From Rhizobium sp. Q54 (GTDB taxonomy: Bacteria > Pseudomonadota > Alphaproteobacteria > Rhizobiales > Beijerinckiaceae): a stretch of 9,002 nucleotides of DNA. The stretch covers positions 1 to 9,002 of the forward strand of contig CAMDOY010000133.1 of NCBI GenBank assembly GCA_945903655.1. Direction: 5' to 3'. Under the pieces are notes generated by a model. The model was given only the letters and a program-made list of their open reading frames with translations, had not been told where the DNA came from and did not search any database. Shown in pieces: positions 1-6,154 of this stretch. The stretch's first letter is position 1. Every line of letters starts with the position of its first letter. The position numbers were made by a program, and so were the translations under genes.

Positions 1-19
1 AAATCCTGATCTCGTGCAT
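1..19 (-). CDS. Start of an unidentified gene, leaves the window at its left edge
   Basis: A minus-strand ATG at 19-17 opens the frame M-H-E-I-R-I and runs off the window. It is supported by an AGGAGG Shine-Dalgarno sequence five bases upstream, the strongest such site in the window. It begins 29 bases after the stop of the short-chain dehydrogenase gene, so the two are probably co-transcribed. Only six codons are visible, too few to name a family. Confidence 0.55.
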
Positions 20-48
20 GGCGACCTCCTGTGTCGGAAACCTCAACC

Positions 49-807
49 CTAGTGCATCACATTTCCGCCATCGACCACAAGGGTCTGGCCGGTCATGAAG
101 TCGCTGTCGGCTGAGGAAAGAAAGACCACCGTGCCCAAAAGATCGCCAGGCACCTGACGGCGCTTGAAGGCGCGACTGTTCTTGTTGGCCTCGATATAGC
201 CCTCGGTCCAGTCGCTCTGATTGAGCACGCCGTCGCTCATGGTGAGGCCGGGGGCGATGGCGTTGACGTTGATGTTGTTTTCGCCGAGTTCGCGGGCGAG
301 GCAGCGGGTCATGGCCACGATGGCGCCCTTGGAGCTGACGTAGTGCAGCAGGTTCGGCACGCCCTTGAACACGGTGCCCGAGGAAATGTTGATGATCTTG
401 CCCGCGCCCTTGGCGATCATGATGGGCGAGACGGCCTTGGCGCATTCGAAGGGGCCGCGCACGTTGACGGCCATCACCGCGTCGAATTCGTCGCTGGAGA
501 TGTCCTGAAACTTCTTGTTGCCCAGCTTGGCGAAAATCGCGGCGTTGTTGAGCAGGATATCGACCGTGCCGAACTCCGCCACGGTGCGGGCCACCATGGC
601 CTCAACCTGATCAGGGGCGGCCACATCGGTCTTCACATAGATCGCCGCGCCATTGTCGCGGATGATCGCCTCAGCGGTTTCGGTTCCATCGCCCACATCG
701 GCGATCACGATCTTCGCGCCTTCGGCGGCGAGCCCGCGCGCCAGCGTCGCGCCAATGCCCTGGGAGGCGCCCGTCACGATCGCCACCTTGCCCGTCAATC
801 TCTGCAT
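49..807 (-). CDS. SDR-family NAD(P)-dependent oxidoreductase
   Basis: A classical short-chain dehydrogenase/reductase of 252 residues, the usual family length, expected to be cytosolic. The Rossmann glycine motif TGASQGIG is at residues 12-19, NNAA at 87-90, the structural Asn at 115 and the catalytic Ser143, Tyr156 and Lys160 (YVSSK), all correctly spaced. Asp37 at the end of the second beta strand suggests NAD rather than NADP; this is inference. The PG motif follows at 186-187, and the C-terminus carries the usual TGQ...VDGG. The ATG at 807 is chosen because GGAGG lies eight bases upstream and the protein then begins MQRLTGKVAIVTG, as the family does; a 16-residue extension is possible but has no such support. 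The substrate cannot be read from sequence. A second gene follows 29 bases downstream on the same strand, so this is probably the first gene of an operon. Confidence 0.93.
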   Translation of the reverse strand: MQRLTGKVAIVTGASQGIGATLARGLAAEGAKIVIADVGDGTETAEAIIRDNGAAIYVKTDVAAPDQVEAMVARTVAEFGTVDILLNNAAIFAKLGNKKFQDISSDEFDAVMAVNVRGPFECAKAVSPIMIAKGAGKIINISSGTVFKGVPNLLHYVSSKGAIVAMTRCLARELGENNINVNAIAPGLTMSDGVLNQSDWTEGYIEANKNSRAFKRRQVPGDLLGTVVFLSSADSDFMTGQTLVVDGGNVMH

Positions 808-847
808 ATCCGTTTCCTCCGCCCGGCCGCCCGGGTCGCCTTGGCCT

Positions 848-862
848 CCGCGCAAAGCGCGG
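848..862 (-). other. Short perfect hairpin in the leader of the SDR gene
   Basis: CCGCGC and GCGCGG form a 6-bp perfect stem around a 3-base loop. It lies about 40 bases upstream of the dehydrogenase start and just downstream of the candidate promoter at 871-898, so it would sit at the 5' end of that transcript. It has no T-run. It could also slow transcription arriving from the DUF3618 operon. Its function is unknown. Confidence 0.3.
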
Positions 863-870
863 TTGCAGGC

Positions 871-898
871 AATCTAGCAGCGCAGGCGGCGCAGGCAA
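871..898 (-). promoter_or_regulatory. Candidate sigma-70-type promoter for the SDR gene
   Basis: On the minus strand TTGCCT (898-893) is followed after 16 bases by TAGATT (876-871), each matching four of six consensus bases. It lies in the 120-bp gap upstream of the dehydrogenase and would give a leader of about 55 bases. A 9-bp direct repeat, ATTGCCTGC, occurs at 899-891 and 873-865, so one copy overlaps the -35 and the other the -10 edge. That arrangement could be an operator. The call is weak because GC-rich DNA yields such matches by chance. Confidence 0.3.
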
Positions 899-927
899 TG
901 GCGAGGCGGACTTTTGCAGCTGGAAAC

Positions 928-1587
928 TCAGGCCCTGCGGCGCAGGGCCAGCCCCAGGGCGGCGCCTATGGCCAGGGCGGCGACGCCGAAAGCGATGGGG
1001 TTCTCGGCGATGGCGTCGCGCCCCTCCCCATCGACAAGCGCCAAAGCCTCGCCATCGCGCGCATGGGTAAGAGACTCCACGGCCTGGTCCGCCATATCGC
1101 GCGCCTGACCGGCGAGATCCGCCGCCGCGTGACGGGCGCGCTCCGCAAGCTCCGCAGCCCGACCGCCCAGAGCATGGGTGGCGCGGTTCGCCTCCTGCAC
1201 AGCGCCGAGCAGACCCTCCGCAGGCGCCCTGCCCTCCTCGCCGCGTCCGGCCATGAGGCTGGTGAGGCCCGCGCCCACCAGCAGCGTGGCGACAGGCGGG
1301 CGCTTCCACAGCCGCCACAGCAGCCCCGCCCCTATGGCCGCGAAGGCCGCCGGATTGTCCTGCGCCCTCCGGCGCAGGAAATCGCCTAGGTTCTGCGCCC
1401 GCTCATTGGCCGCGCCCCCGACGCTCTCCACCAGCCGATGCCGATAGTCATGGGCCTGCGCCAGAAGGTCGGCCTTCGCGTGGGAGATCGTGCGAGGATC
1501 GCGCAGCCGCGCGAGATTGCCGGACAGGCGCACGCGGGCGCGCGCCACATCCCGTTCCAGTTCATCAAGCACGGTGTCATGGGTCAT
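928..1587 (-). CDS. DUF3618 domain-containing membrane protein
   Basis: Last gene of the four-gene stress-envelope operon; 219 residues. The N-terminal helix, about residues 5-35 with alternating Glu/Arg pairs (ELERDVARARVRLSGNLARL), resembles the short DUF3618 domain. Hydrophobic segments follow at about 80-92 and 97-113, then a long Ala/Arg/Glu-rich amphipathic helix at about 120-178 and a C-terminal membrane anchor at about 196-215 ending in RRRA. The layout resembles the DUF883/ElaB/YqjD group of stress-induced inner-membrane anchored proteins, some of which bind ribosomes; a similar role here is inference. The ATG at 1587 is preceded by GAGG seven bases upstream, and 26 bases separate it from the preceding gene. 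Its last codons form a strong hairpin (931-949). The biochemical function is unknown. Confidence 0.82.
   Translation of the reverse strand: MTHDTVLDELERDVARARVRLSGNLARLRDPRTISHAKADLLAQAHDYRHRLVESVGGAANERAQNLGDFLRRRAQDNPAAFAAIGAGLLWRLWKRPPVATLLVGAGLTSLMAGRGEEGRAPAEGLLGAVQEANRATHALGGRAAELAERARHAAADLAGQARDMADQAVESLTHARDGEALALVDGEGRDAIAENPIAFGVAALAIGAALGLALRRRA
931..949 (-). terminator. Possible operon-end hairpin overlapping the last codons of the DUF3618 gene
   Basis: GGCCCTGC and GCAGGGCC form a perfect 8-bp stem around a 3-base loop, immediately before the TGA stop at 930-928. The bases that follow on the minus strand (TGAGTTTCC) contain only three T, so it is not a textbook intrinsic terminator. 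It could be a terminator or a 3' stabilising hairpin for the four-gene transcript, or it may be forced by the Arg-rich tail LALRRRA. Confidence 0.35.
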
Positions 1588-1613
1588 GGCGACGCCTCAG
1601 GCGCGGGAGGGGA

Positions 1614-2273
1614 TCAGGAGGCCTTGGTGGTGGCGCGCGTGGCCGCCTCACGCAGCTTCTCCGCCTCTGCGACGCCCCCTGCGACCACCTCCTTCACCTT
1701 TTCGCCGACCTCGCCGACGGCGGACCTCAGGGTGTCCATCCGCCCCTGCGCGCCGCGCAAAGGCTCACGCGCCACCCGGACGGTCCGGGTCTCGATCACC
1801 GTTCTGGGCAGGGCCGCGCCAATGGCGACCCCCGCCAGCAGGCTGAGCACGCCTAGAGCCAGGGGCTGCTCGCGCAGCATGTGGTCAACATTCTCCCGCA
1901 GACCCGAACGCGCCCGTTCCAACGCCTCGCCTGTGCGATGGGTGAGAGCCTCGCGCCCTTCCTGCGCACGGTGCGTGGCGCGCTCCGCATAATCGCCGAC
2001 GCTCTCGCGCAGATCCTCCACCCGCTCGCCAACGCGCTGGCGCAGATCAGAAGCCATATGCGCGGCCGTATCGGCGGCCGAATGGAGGCGCTCGCCAATC
2101 CCGGTCGCCGCGCCATCGTGCTGGCCCAGTCCGCGCCCACGCGCCAACATCAGGGCCGCGCCCGCCGCCATGAGCAGCAGCGCTTCGGGCCGGTTTCGCA
2201 TGGTGTTGGAAATGAAATCAGCGAAGCCCGCGCCGCGCTGCAGGGAACCCTCTTCATGGCGTTCATTGATCAT
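1614..2273 (-). CDS. Double-anchored amphipathic-helix membrane protein of the stress operon (DUF883-like, hypothetical)
   Basis: A 219-residue protein of no family I can name with certainty. A first hydrophobic segment at about 29-45 follows RNRPE. A long charged amphipathic helical region with regular Arg/Glu spacing (about 60-133) resembles apolipoprotein/LEA-like helices. A second hydrophobic segment (about 137-156) follows REQP and ends in LPRT. A soluble, probably coiled tail with further heptad-like charge patterns fills 160-219. Alphaproteobacterial proteins with this QP-hydrophobic-LPRT ending commonly occur beside DUF3618 and holin-type genes; this is from memory of the family. The ATG at 2273 overlaps the stop of the upstream holin-type gene (ATGA) and has AAGGAG eight bases upstream, indicating translational coupling. 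A role in envelope or nucleoid protection under stress is inference. Confidence 0.8.
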   Translation of the reverse strand: MINERHEEGSLQRGAGFADFISNTMRNRPEALLLMAAGAALMLARGRGLGQHDGAATGIGERLHSAADTAAHMASDLRQRVGERVEDLRESVGDYAERATHRAQEGREALTHRTGEALERARSGLRENVDHMLREQPLALGVLSLLAGVAIGAALPRTVIETRTVRVAREPLRGAQGRMDTLRSAVGEVGEKVKEVVAGGVAEAEKLREAATRATTKAS

Positions 2274-2668
2274 TTCATCTGCTCCTTTGCTGTGCGGATC
2301 GCTTCCCGAAATTGGCCAACCGTGCGGGCGGGCGCGAGCCTGTCCGCCCTCAATTGCGCGCGCGCGGGCAGAAAAAGGATCAGCCCGACAAGGAGGAGGC
2401 CGCCCGCGACCATGAAGGCTGCCTCATGCAGGGTGAACCCCAGGCCTGCGATGATGAGGGCCAGCCCACCCATGGCGAAGAGCAAAGCCATGAACATCAA
2501 GGCGCCGCCCACCACCATCATCACGCTGGCGCGAAGGCTGGTCGTCACCGCGCTGGACATCTCGGCGCTTGCGAGGCGCATCTCCTTGCGCAGCAGATCC
2601 GACAGATCCTGGAAGGTCTCGGCGATGAGGCTCGCCGCCGACACGCGCCCAAAGCTTTCATGCGTCAT
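2270..2668 (-). CDS. Phage holin family protein (holin superfamily III type)
   Basis: A 132-residue membrane protein resembling the Phage_holin_3_6 / putative Actinobacterial Holin-X family, which in proteobacteria is chromosomal and not tied to phage. An N-terminal amphipathic helix, about 11-45 (LIAETFQDLSDLLRKEMRLA), is typical of this family. It is followed by transmembrane segments at about 47-76 and 83-100 separated by a short loop, and by a basic cytosolic tail. The start at 2668 is preferred: the protein then begins MTHESFGRVS and GGGGAG lies five bases upstream. A reading from 2968 would run far back into the preceding gene. It overlaps the preceding gene by 11 bases and the next by 4. 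Despite the name no lytic activity should be assumed. Its constant association with stress-induced membrane proteins points to envelope maintenance. Confidence 0.85.
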   Translation of the reverse strand: MTHESFGRVSAASLIAETFQDLSDLLRKEMRLASAEMSSAVTTSLRASVMMVVGGALMFMALLFAMGGLALIIAGLGFTLHEAAFMVAGGLLLVGLILFLPARAQLRADRLAPARTVGQFREAIRTAKEQMK

Positions 2669-3134
2669 GGAGGCTCCCCGTGCTTGGCTGATAGGTCCTG
2701 GCCGCACGCGCGGGCTCGACGGCGGCTGCGTCGGTGCGCGGCTGTGGCCCGGCGTCGACCACGCCCGCCTTGAGGAGCCGCGCCAGCACAAAGCCTGCGG
2801 TGGCTGCCGCCCCGATGAAGAGGGCGGGCTGGCGTCGCGCGAAATCCTGCGTAGCCTCCACGAATTCACCGACGGATTTGTCGCGGATGTCCTCGGAGAA
2901 ACTTTCGGCGCTGCTCGCGGCACGCCGCACCATCTGGGCGAGCTGCGGCGCGCCGCCATCCAGATCATCGGCGAGGCCGCGCGCGGTGCGGGCGATCTGC
3001 GCCAGAAAATCTGCCCCCGAAGCGATGGGCTGATCGAGAACGCCGCGCAGGGGCTCGCTGGTCTGTGCGGGAGACGCCGGGGCCTGACCAGTCCAGGCTG
3101 CGTTTCCTGCCGTGGTTTTGGGGTCGCTTTGCAT
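2658..3134 (-). CDS. Nutrient-deprivation-induced-type membrane-associated protein
   Basis: First gene of the stress-envelope operon; 158 residues from the chosen start. A Pro/Ala-rich disordered N-terminus (1-35) precedes amphipathic helices at about 38-100, with paired Arg/Asp/Glu (SEDIRDKSVGEFVEATQDFA). One hydrophobic segment (about 104-120) follows RRQP and ends ARLLK, and a charged Pro-rich tail completes the protein. This is the pattern of rhizobial proteins annotated nutrient deprivation-induced protein; I recognise the pattern but cannot verify it by search. ATG codons at 3140 and 3134 are both possible. The one at 3134 is preferred because GGAG lies six bases upstream of it but directly abuts 3140. 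A start at 3212 is excluded if the promoter at 3161-3186 is real, since it would lie upstream of the transcript. The molecular function is unknown. Confidence 0.8.
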   Translation of the reverse strand: MQSDPKTTAGNAAWTGQAPASPAQTSEPLRGVLDQPIASGADFLAQIARTARGLADDLDGGAPQLAQMVRRAASSAESFSEDIRDKSVGEFVEATQDFARRQPALFIGAAATAGFVLARLLKAGVVDAGPQPRTDAAAVEPARAARTYQPSTGSLHDA

Positions 3135-3160
3135 CGCCATCTCCGGTCTTAGGATCGAAA

Positions 3161-3186
3161 AACAGTCGTGCTGGCGAATAAGTTCC
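3161..3186 (-). promoter_or_regulatory. EcfG-type general stress promoter driving the envelope operon
   Basis: On the minus strand GGAAC (3186-3182) is followed after exactly 17 bases by TGTT (3164-3161). The alphaproteobacterial general-stress sigma factor EcfG recognises GGAAC, a 16-17 base spacer, then CGTT, so this is a one-base departure. Transcription would start near 3154, giving a leader of about 20 bases with the Shine-Dalgarno GGAG inside it, just ahead of the first gene at 3134. The downstream genes are of the stress-induced membrane type, which agrees independently. Confidence 0.6.
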
Positions 3187-3196
3187 GCTCGCCAGC
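3170..3196. repeat. 8-bp inverted repeat straddling the -35 element
   Basis: GCTGGCGA (3170-3177) and TCGCCAGC (3189-3196) are perfect inverted copies separated by 11 bases that contain the GGAAC -35 hexamer region. Centre-to-centre spacing is 19 bp, about two helical turns. This is suitable for a dimeric regulator acting on the stress operon promoter, but no regulator is identified. Confidence 0.45.
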
Positions 3197-3228
3197 GCCT
3201 GCGCGAAAGCAATCTTGCGCGCAGGCGC
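3195..3228. repeat. Long GC-rich inverted repeat in the divergent intergenic region
   Basis: Arms of 11 bp (3195-3205 and 3218-3228, GCGCCTGCGCG and its complement) are perfect. The 12-base spacer continues the stem with one A/G mismatch and then AAG/CTT around a CAAT loop, giving a 34-base near-complete hairpin. It lies upstream of both divergent genes and follows no gene end, so it is not an ordinary terminator. It may be an operator, a 5' leader hairpin of the hydratase mRNA, or one copy of a dispersed palindromic repeat. Confidence 0.55.
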
Positions 3229-3287
3229 GTTCCGCTTCAGTCTGGGGCGAAGGCGGCGCATGTGAACCGCAGGTCAAGGGGGACCAA

Positions 3288-4046
3288 ATGACTTATGAAA
3301 CCATCATCTGCGCGCGCGGCGCGCGCGGCGTCGCCAGCGTCACGCTCAACAGGCCAGAGCGCGGCAACGCCATGAACCCGGCGCTCATTGATGAGCTGGG
3401 CGGCTGCATGCAGGAGCTGGGCGCGGACGAGGCCGTGCGCGTGATCGTGCTGCGCGGCGCTGGCAAGCATTTTTGCGCGGGCGCGGATGTGGGCGGGCGC
3501 GGCGAGGGGGAGCCCAAGTTCACGCTCGCCAGCATGCTGGAGACCATCGAGCGGACCCCTAAGCCCACCATCGCCGTGGTGCAGGGCGCGGCGGCTGGCG
3601 GCGGCATGGCCCTCGCCGCCTGCTGCGACATCATCCTGGGAACGCCGGAGGCCTTCTTCACCATTCCCGAGGCGCGGCTGGGCATGGCGCCTTCGGTCAC
3701 GCTGGCGGGGCTTTTCGTGCGCGCCATCGGCTTGCGCGCCTTTCGCCGCTACGCTTTCTCAGGCGAACGCATCGTGGCGCAGGAGGCCCATCGGCTGGGG
3801 CTTGTGAGCGAGATCGCGGCGGCGGGCGAGATGGACACGCGCCTCGACGCTCTCATCGACGCGCTGCTGCACGGCGCGCCGGGCGCCCTCGCCACCCTGA
3901 AGGCGCGCGCGGGCGATTTCGACGCGCCGCCGCTCTCCATGCTCTTTGATCCCGCCATTCGCGATGCGCGCAGCGAGCGCAGCCCTGAAGCCGACGAGGG
4001 AATCGCCGCCTTCAAGGAGAAGCGCAAGCCGAGCTGGTATCTGTAG
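3288..4046 (+). CDS. Enoyl-CoA hydratase/isomerase family protein (LiuC/methylglutaconyl-CoA hydratase-like)
   Basis: A crotonase-fold protein of 252 residues, the usual length, acting on an acyl-CoA ester in the cytosol. The first oxyanion-hole segment is HFCAGAD (61-67). The second is GAAAGGGMALAACCD (100-114), followed by FFTIPEARLGMAPS (123-136) with the catalytic-type Glu128. The position that holds the first Glu of rat mitochondrial hydratase (GGGCE) is Ala108 here. Loss of that Glu is common in LiuC-like bacterial paralogues, whose FRRY...SGERIVAQEAHRLGLV pattern (152-173) it also matches. The exact reaction, leucine/isovalerate catabolism or another acyl-CoA step, is therefore unproven. 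ATG at 3288 follows AGGGGGA four bases upstream. It stands alone on the plus strand, diverging from the stress operon and converging on the TctC cluster nine bases away. No other Liu-pathway gene is in the window. Confidence 0.9.
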   Translation: MTYETIICARGARGVASVTLNRPERGNAMNPALIDELGGCMQELGADEAVRVIVLRGAGKHFCAGADVGGRGEGEPKFTLASMLETIERTPKPTIAVVQGAAAGGGMALAACCDIILGTPEAFFTIPEARLGMAPSVTLAGLFVRAIGLRAFRRYAFSGERIVAQEAHRLGLVSEIAAAGEMDTRLDALIDALLHGAPGALATLKARAGDFDAPPLSMLFDPAIRDARSERSPEADEGIAAFKEKRKPSWYL

Positions 4047-4047
4047 A

Positions 4048-4067
4048 GGCGGCGCCTATTTGCCGCC
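4048..4067. terminator. Weak hairpin between convergent genes
   Basis: GGCGGC (4048-4053) and GCCGCC (4062-4067) form a 6-bp stem with an 8-base loop, right after the hydratase stop at 4044-4046 and overlapping the last codons of the converging TctC gene. No T-run follows in either direction. With only nine bases between the two stop codons it is the only candidate for ending transcription from either side. Confidence 0.3.
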
Positions 4068-5090
4068 CTGCGGGCCCACATCGATGAGCGTCGCCAGACG
4101 GTCGCGAACCGCCTGCGGGGCGGACAGGATCTCGTTCACGATCTGCTGCAACCGCTCGCCGGAGACCGGGTCGATCTCCAGCCCCTCGCGTTTGGCGGCG
4201 TCCAGAAAGGCCTGATCTTTCATGGTGGCGTCAAAGGCGGCGCGCAGGGCCTTCACCCGCTCGGCGGGCACGCCGGGTGGCGCGAAGACGGGACGCCCGA
4301 TATCGGGGGGCGCGGAGAGCAGCTTCAGCGCCGCGCGATCCTCATCGTTCTTCGCCAGATCCATCAGCAGGGGCACGTCGGGAAGGTCAGCCGCCTTCTG
4401 CAAGCCGATCTGCACCAGCACATTGATCTTCTTGTCGCGGATCCAGTCGGGCCTTGTGGCCTTGTAGGAGGCCCATGAATTGCTGCCGCGGCCCGCGACC
4501 TCGCCATTCTCCATGGCGAGGTTGATTTCATTGGCGCCGGGATAGCCCAGAATGATCTTGAACTTCGTGCCCGCCACAATGTTCAGGGCCTGCGGATATT
4601 GCGAGGAGGTGTTGAAGCCCGTCGCGCCAATCGGATATTCTTTTTTGGTCGCGTCCTCGATGGTCTTCACCCCCGAGGCATGCCAGGTGACGACCACATT
4701 GTTGTCGACCACGGGATTGCCGATGAAGTTGAACTTCGCCGTGTCGAATTTGATGGTGGGATCGCCCACGGCCTGCTGCACCGGCGTCGCCTGATCGACG
4801 GTGGCGAGCGCCAGACCATCCTTTGGCGCCACGCTATACATGAAGCTCGCCGCCGTGCGGCTGCCACCGCCCGCCATGTTCTTGGCGACGATGTTCGGCT
4901 TGCCGGGGATGTGCTCGCCCATGAAACGGGCGAGCAGGCGCGCATAGAAATCATAGCCCCCGCCCGGCGAGAAGCCAATGTAGAAATCAATCGTCTTGCC
5001 CTTGTAGACGCTCTCAAGGGATTGCTGCGCCTGCGCGGGCGCGCAGAGCGCCAGCACGGCGGCGAGACTGAAAGGCAGACTGCGGATCAT
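4056..5090 (-). CDS. Tripartite tricarboxylate transporter substrate-binding protein, TctC/Bug family (third of three)
   Basis: A periplasmic solute receptor of 344 residues. A Sec signal peptide is visible: basic MIR, hydrophobic core to about residue 17, and a likely cut after AQA (residue 22). The mature part has the Bug-family order: KTIDFYIGFSPGGGYDFYARL near 32-52, HIPGKPNIVAKNMAGGGS at 60-77, APKDG at 88-92, YPQALN and GTKFKIILGYPGANE in the hinge region, and PGVPAERV at 272-279. Such proteins bind carboxylates or related small anions and normally deliver them to TctA/TctB, neither of which is in the window. ATG at 5090 is chosen because AGGA lies seven bases upstream and the signal peptide then has normal length; an in-frame GTG at 5105 is the alternative. 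It starts 15 bases after the preceding paralogue. The ligand is unknown. Confidence 0.9.
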   Translation of the reverse strand: MIRSLPFSLAAVLALCAPAQAQQSLESVYKGKTIDFYIGFSPGGGYDFYARLLARFMGEHIPGKPNIVAKNMAGGGSRTAASFMYSVAPKDGLALATVDQATPVQQAVGDPTIKFDTAKFNFIGNPVVDNNVVVTWHASGVKTIEDATKKEYPIGATGFNTSSQYPQALNIVAGTKFKIILGYPGANEINLAMENGEVAGRGSNSWASYKATRPDWIRDKKINVLVQIGLQKAADLPDVPLLMDLAKNDEDRAALKLLSAPPDIGRPVFAPPGVPAERVKALRAAFDATMKDQAFLDAAKREGLEIDPVSGERLQQIVNEILSAPQAVRDRLATLIDVGPQGGK

Positions 5091-5105
5091 GATCTTGTCC
5101 TGCAC

Positions 5106-6137
5106 TTATTTCGCTCCATCGGAGGGTGCGATGATCTGGTTCAACCGTTCCGCGATCTTCACGGGGGTATCGACGATGTCGGCGACGATCTTCTGCAAAT
5201 CCTCGCCCGAAACCGGATTGATTTCGAGGCCGAGTTTCTTCGCCTCTTCAAGAAAAGCGGCGTCTTTCTCCATGGCCGAGAAAGCCTCGCGCAGGGCCTT
5301 CACACGCTCTGCAGGCACGCCCGGCGTGGTGAAATAGGGCCGACCCACAGCGGCGGGGGCGGAGAGCAGGCGCAGGGCCGCCCGGTCCTCTTCATTGGTG
5401 GCGAGATCGGTGATGAGGGGCACATCCGGCAGGTCGGGCGCGCGGGTGAGGCCGACTTGCGCGATGATGGTGATCTTCTTGTCGCGGATCCAGTCGGGCT
5501 TGGTGGCCTTCCATGTGGACCAGGGATTGGAGCCGCGCGCGCCCGTCTCCCCATTCTCCATGGACATGTTCATTTCATTGCCGCCGGGATAGCCGCTGAC
5601 GACCTTGAATTTCGTGCCCAGGGTGGCGTTCATGGCGTAGGGGATCTGCGAGGAGGTGTTGGGCCCGGTGGAGGCCACCACCACTTCCTTCTTGCGGGCC
5701 TCTTCCATAGACGTCACGCCTGTGGTGTGCCAGGTCGCCACCGTATTGTTGTCGGCGGCGGGGTTGCCGATCCAGTTGAAGGCCTTGGCGTCGAAGAGGA
5801 TGCCGGGATCGCGCATGGCCTGGGCCAGCGGCAGGGACTGGTCGGCGGTGGCCAGCACGGACCCATCCTTGGGCGCCACATTCATCATATGGCCCATGAG
5901 CACCCGCCCACCCCCGCCCGGCAGGTTGCGCACGACGATATTGGGCTTGCCCGGGATGAAGGGGCCCAGATGCCGCGCCACGAGGCGCCCATAGGTGTCG
6001 TAGCCCCCGCCAGTCGTGTAACCGATGAGCAATTCGACGGTGCGGCCCTTGTAAAAATCCGCCACCCCCTGCGCTTGGGCGGGCAAGGCGCCTGCAGCAA
6101 GAGCCAGCGCGGCGGCGAGAACCAATCGCCTGTTCAT
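5106..6137 (-). CDS. Tripartite tricarboxylate transporter substrate-binding protein, TctC/Bug family (second of three)
   Basis: A 343-residue periplasmic receptor closely similar along its length to its two neighbours. The signal peptide MNRRLVLAAALALAAGALPAQA is very regular, with cleavage expected after residue 22. Family segments match one for one: LLIGYTTGGGYDTYGRL, FIPGKPNIVVRNLPGGGG, APKDG at 88-92, FNWIGNPAADNN near 120-131, GTKFKVVSGYPGGNE, DLPDVPLITDL and PGVPAERVKALREAF. It diverges most in residues 80-110 and 150-165, probably near the ligand cleft, so a different substrate from its paralogues is plausible but inferred. An in-frame GTG at 6158 overlaps the upstream stop (GTGA) without a ribosome site of its own. 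The ATG at 6137 gives the cleaner signal peptide and has GGGAG ten bases upstream. The two starts cannot be separated with certainty. Confidence 0.9.
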   Translation of the reverse strand: MNRRLVLAAALALAAGALPAQAQGVADFYKGRTVELLIGYTTGGGYDTYGRLVARHLGPFIPGKPNIVVRNLPGGGGRVLMGHMMNVAPKDGSVLATADQSLPLAQAMRDPGILFDAKAFNWIGNPAADNNTVATWHTTGVTSMEEARKKEVVVASTGPNTSSQIPYAMNATLGTKFKVVSGYPGGNEMNMSMENGETGARGSNPWSTWKATKPDWIRDKKITIIAQVGLTRAPDLPDVPLITDLATNEEDRAALRLLSAPAAVGRPYFTTPGVPAERVKALREAFSAMEKDAAFLEEAKKLGLEINPVSGEDLQKIVADIVDTPVKIAERLNQIIAPSDGAK

Positions 6138-6154
6138 GGGCTTCACGCTCCCGC

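Noticed and set aside
343..1389. A plus-strand frame antisense to the dehydrogenase and the DUF3618 gene
   Set aside because: It spans two real genes and their intergenic gap and has no plausible start or family pattern.
2270..2668. A prophage remnant, suggested by the holin-like gene
   Set aside because: No endolysin, structural or integrase gene is nearby. This holin-type family is chromosomal in many alphaproteobacteria and sits in a stress-type operon here.
1881..3152. A plus-strand open frame of over 400 codons antisense to the stress operon
   Set aside because: It crosses several clearly real minus-strand genes with overlapping starts and stops, its composition is low in information, and it has no ribosome site.
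3229..3233. A second GGAAC motif on the minus strand upstream of the stress operon
   Set aside because: At 16 or 17 bases downstream there is TTGC or TGCT, not a GTT-containing -10, and the leader would be unusually long.
3168..3287. A 40-residue N-terminal extension of the hydratase
   Set aside because: The ATG at 3288 has an excellent ribosome site and gives the normal crotonase N-terminus; the extension covers the intergenic inverted repeat.
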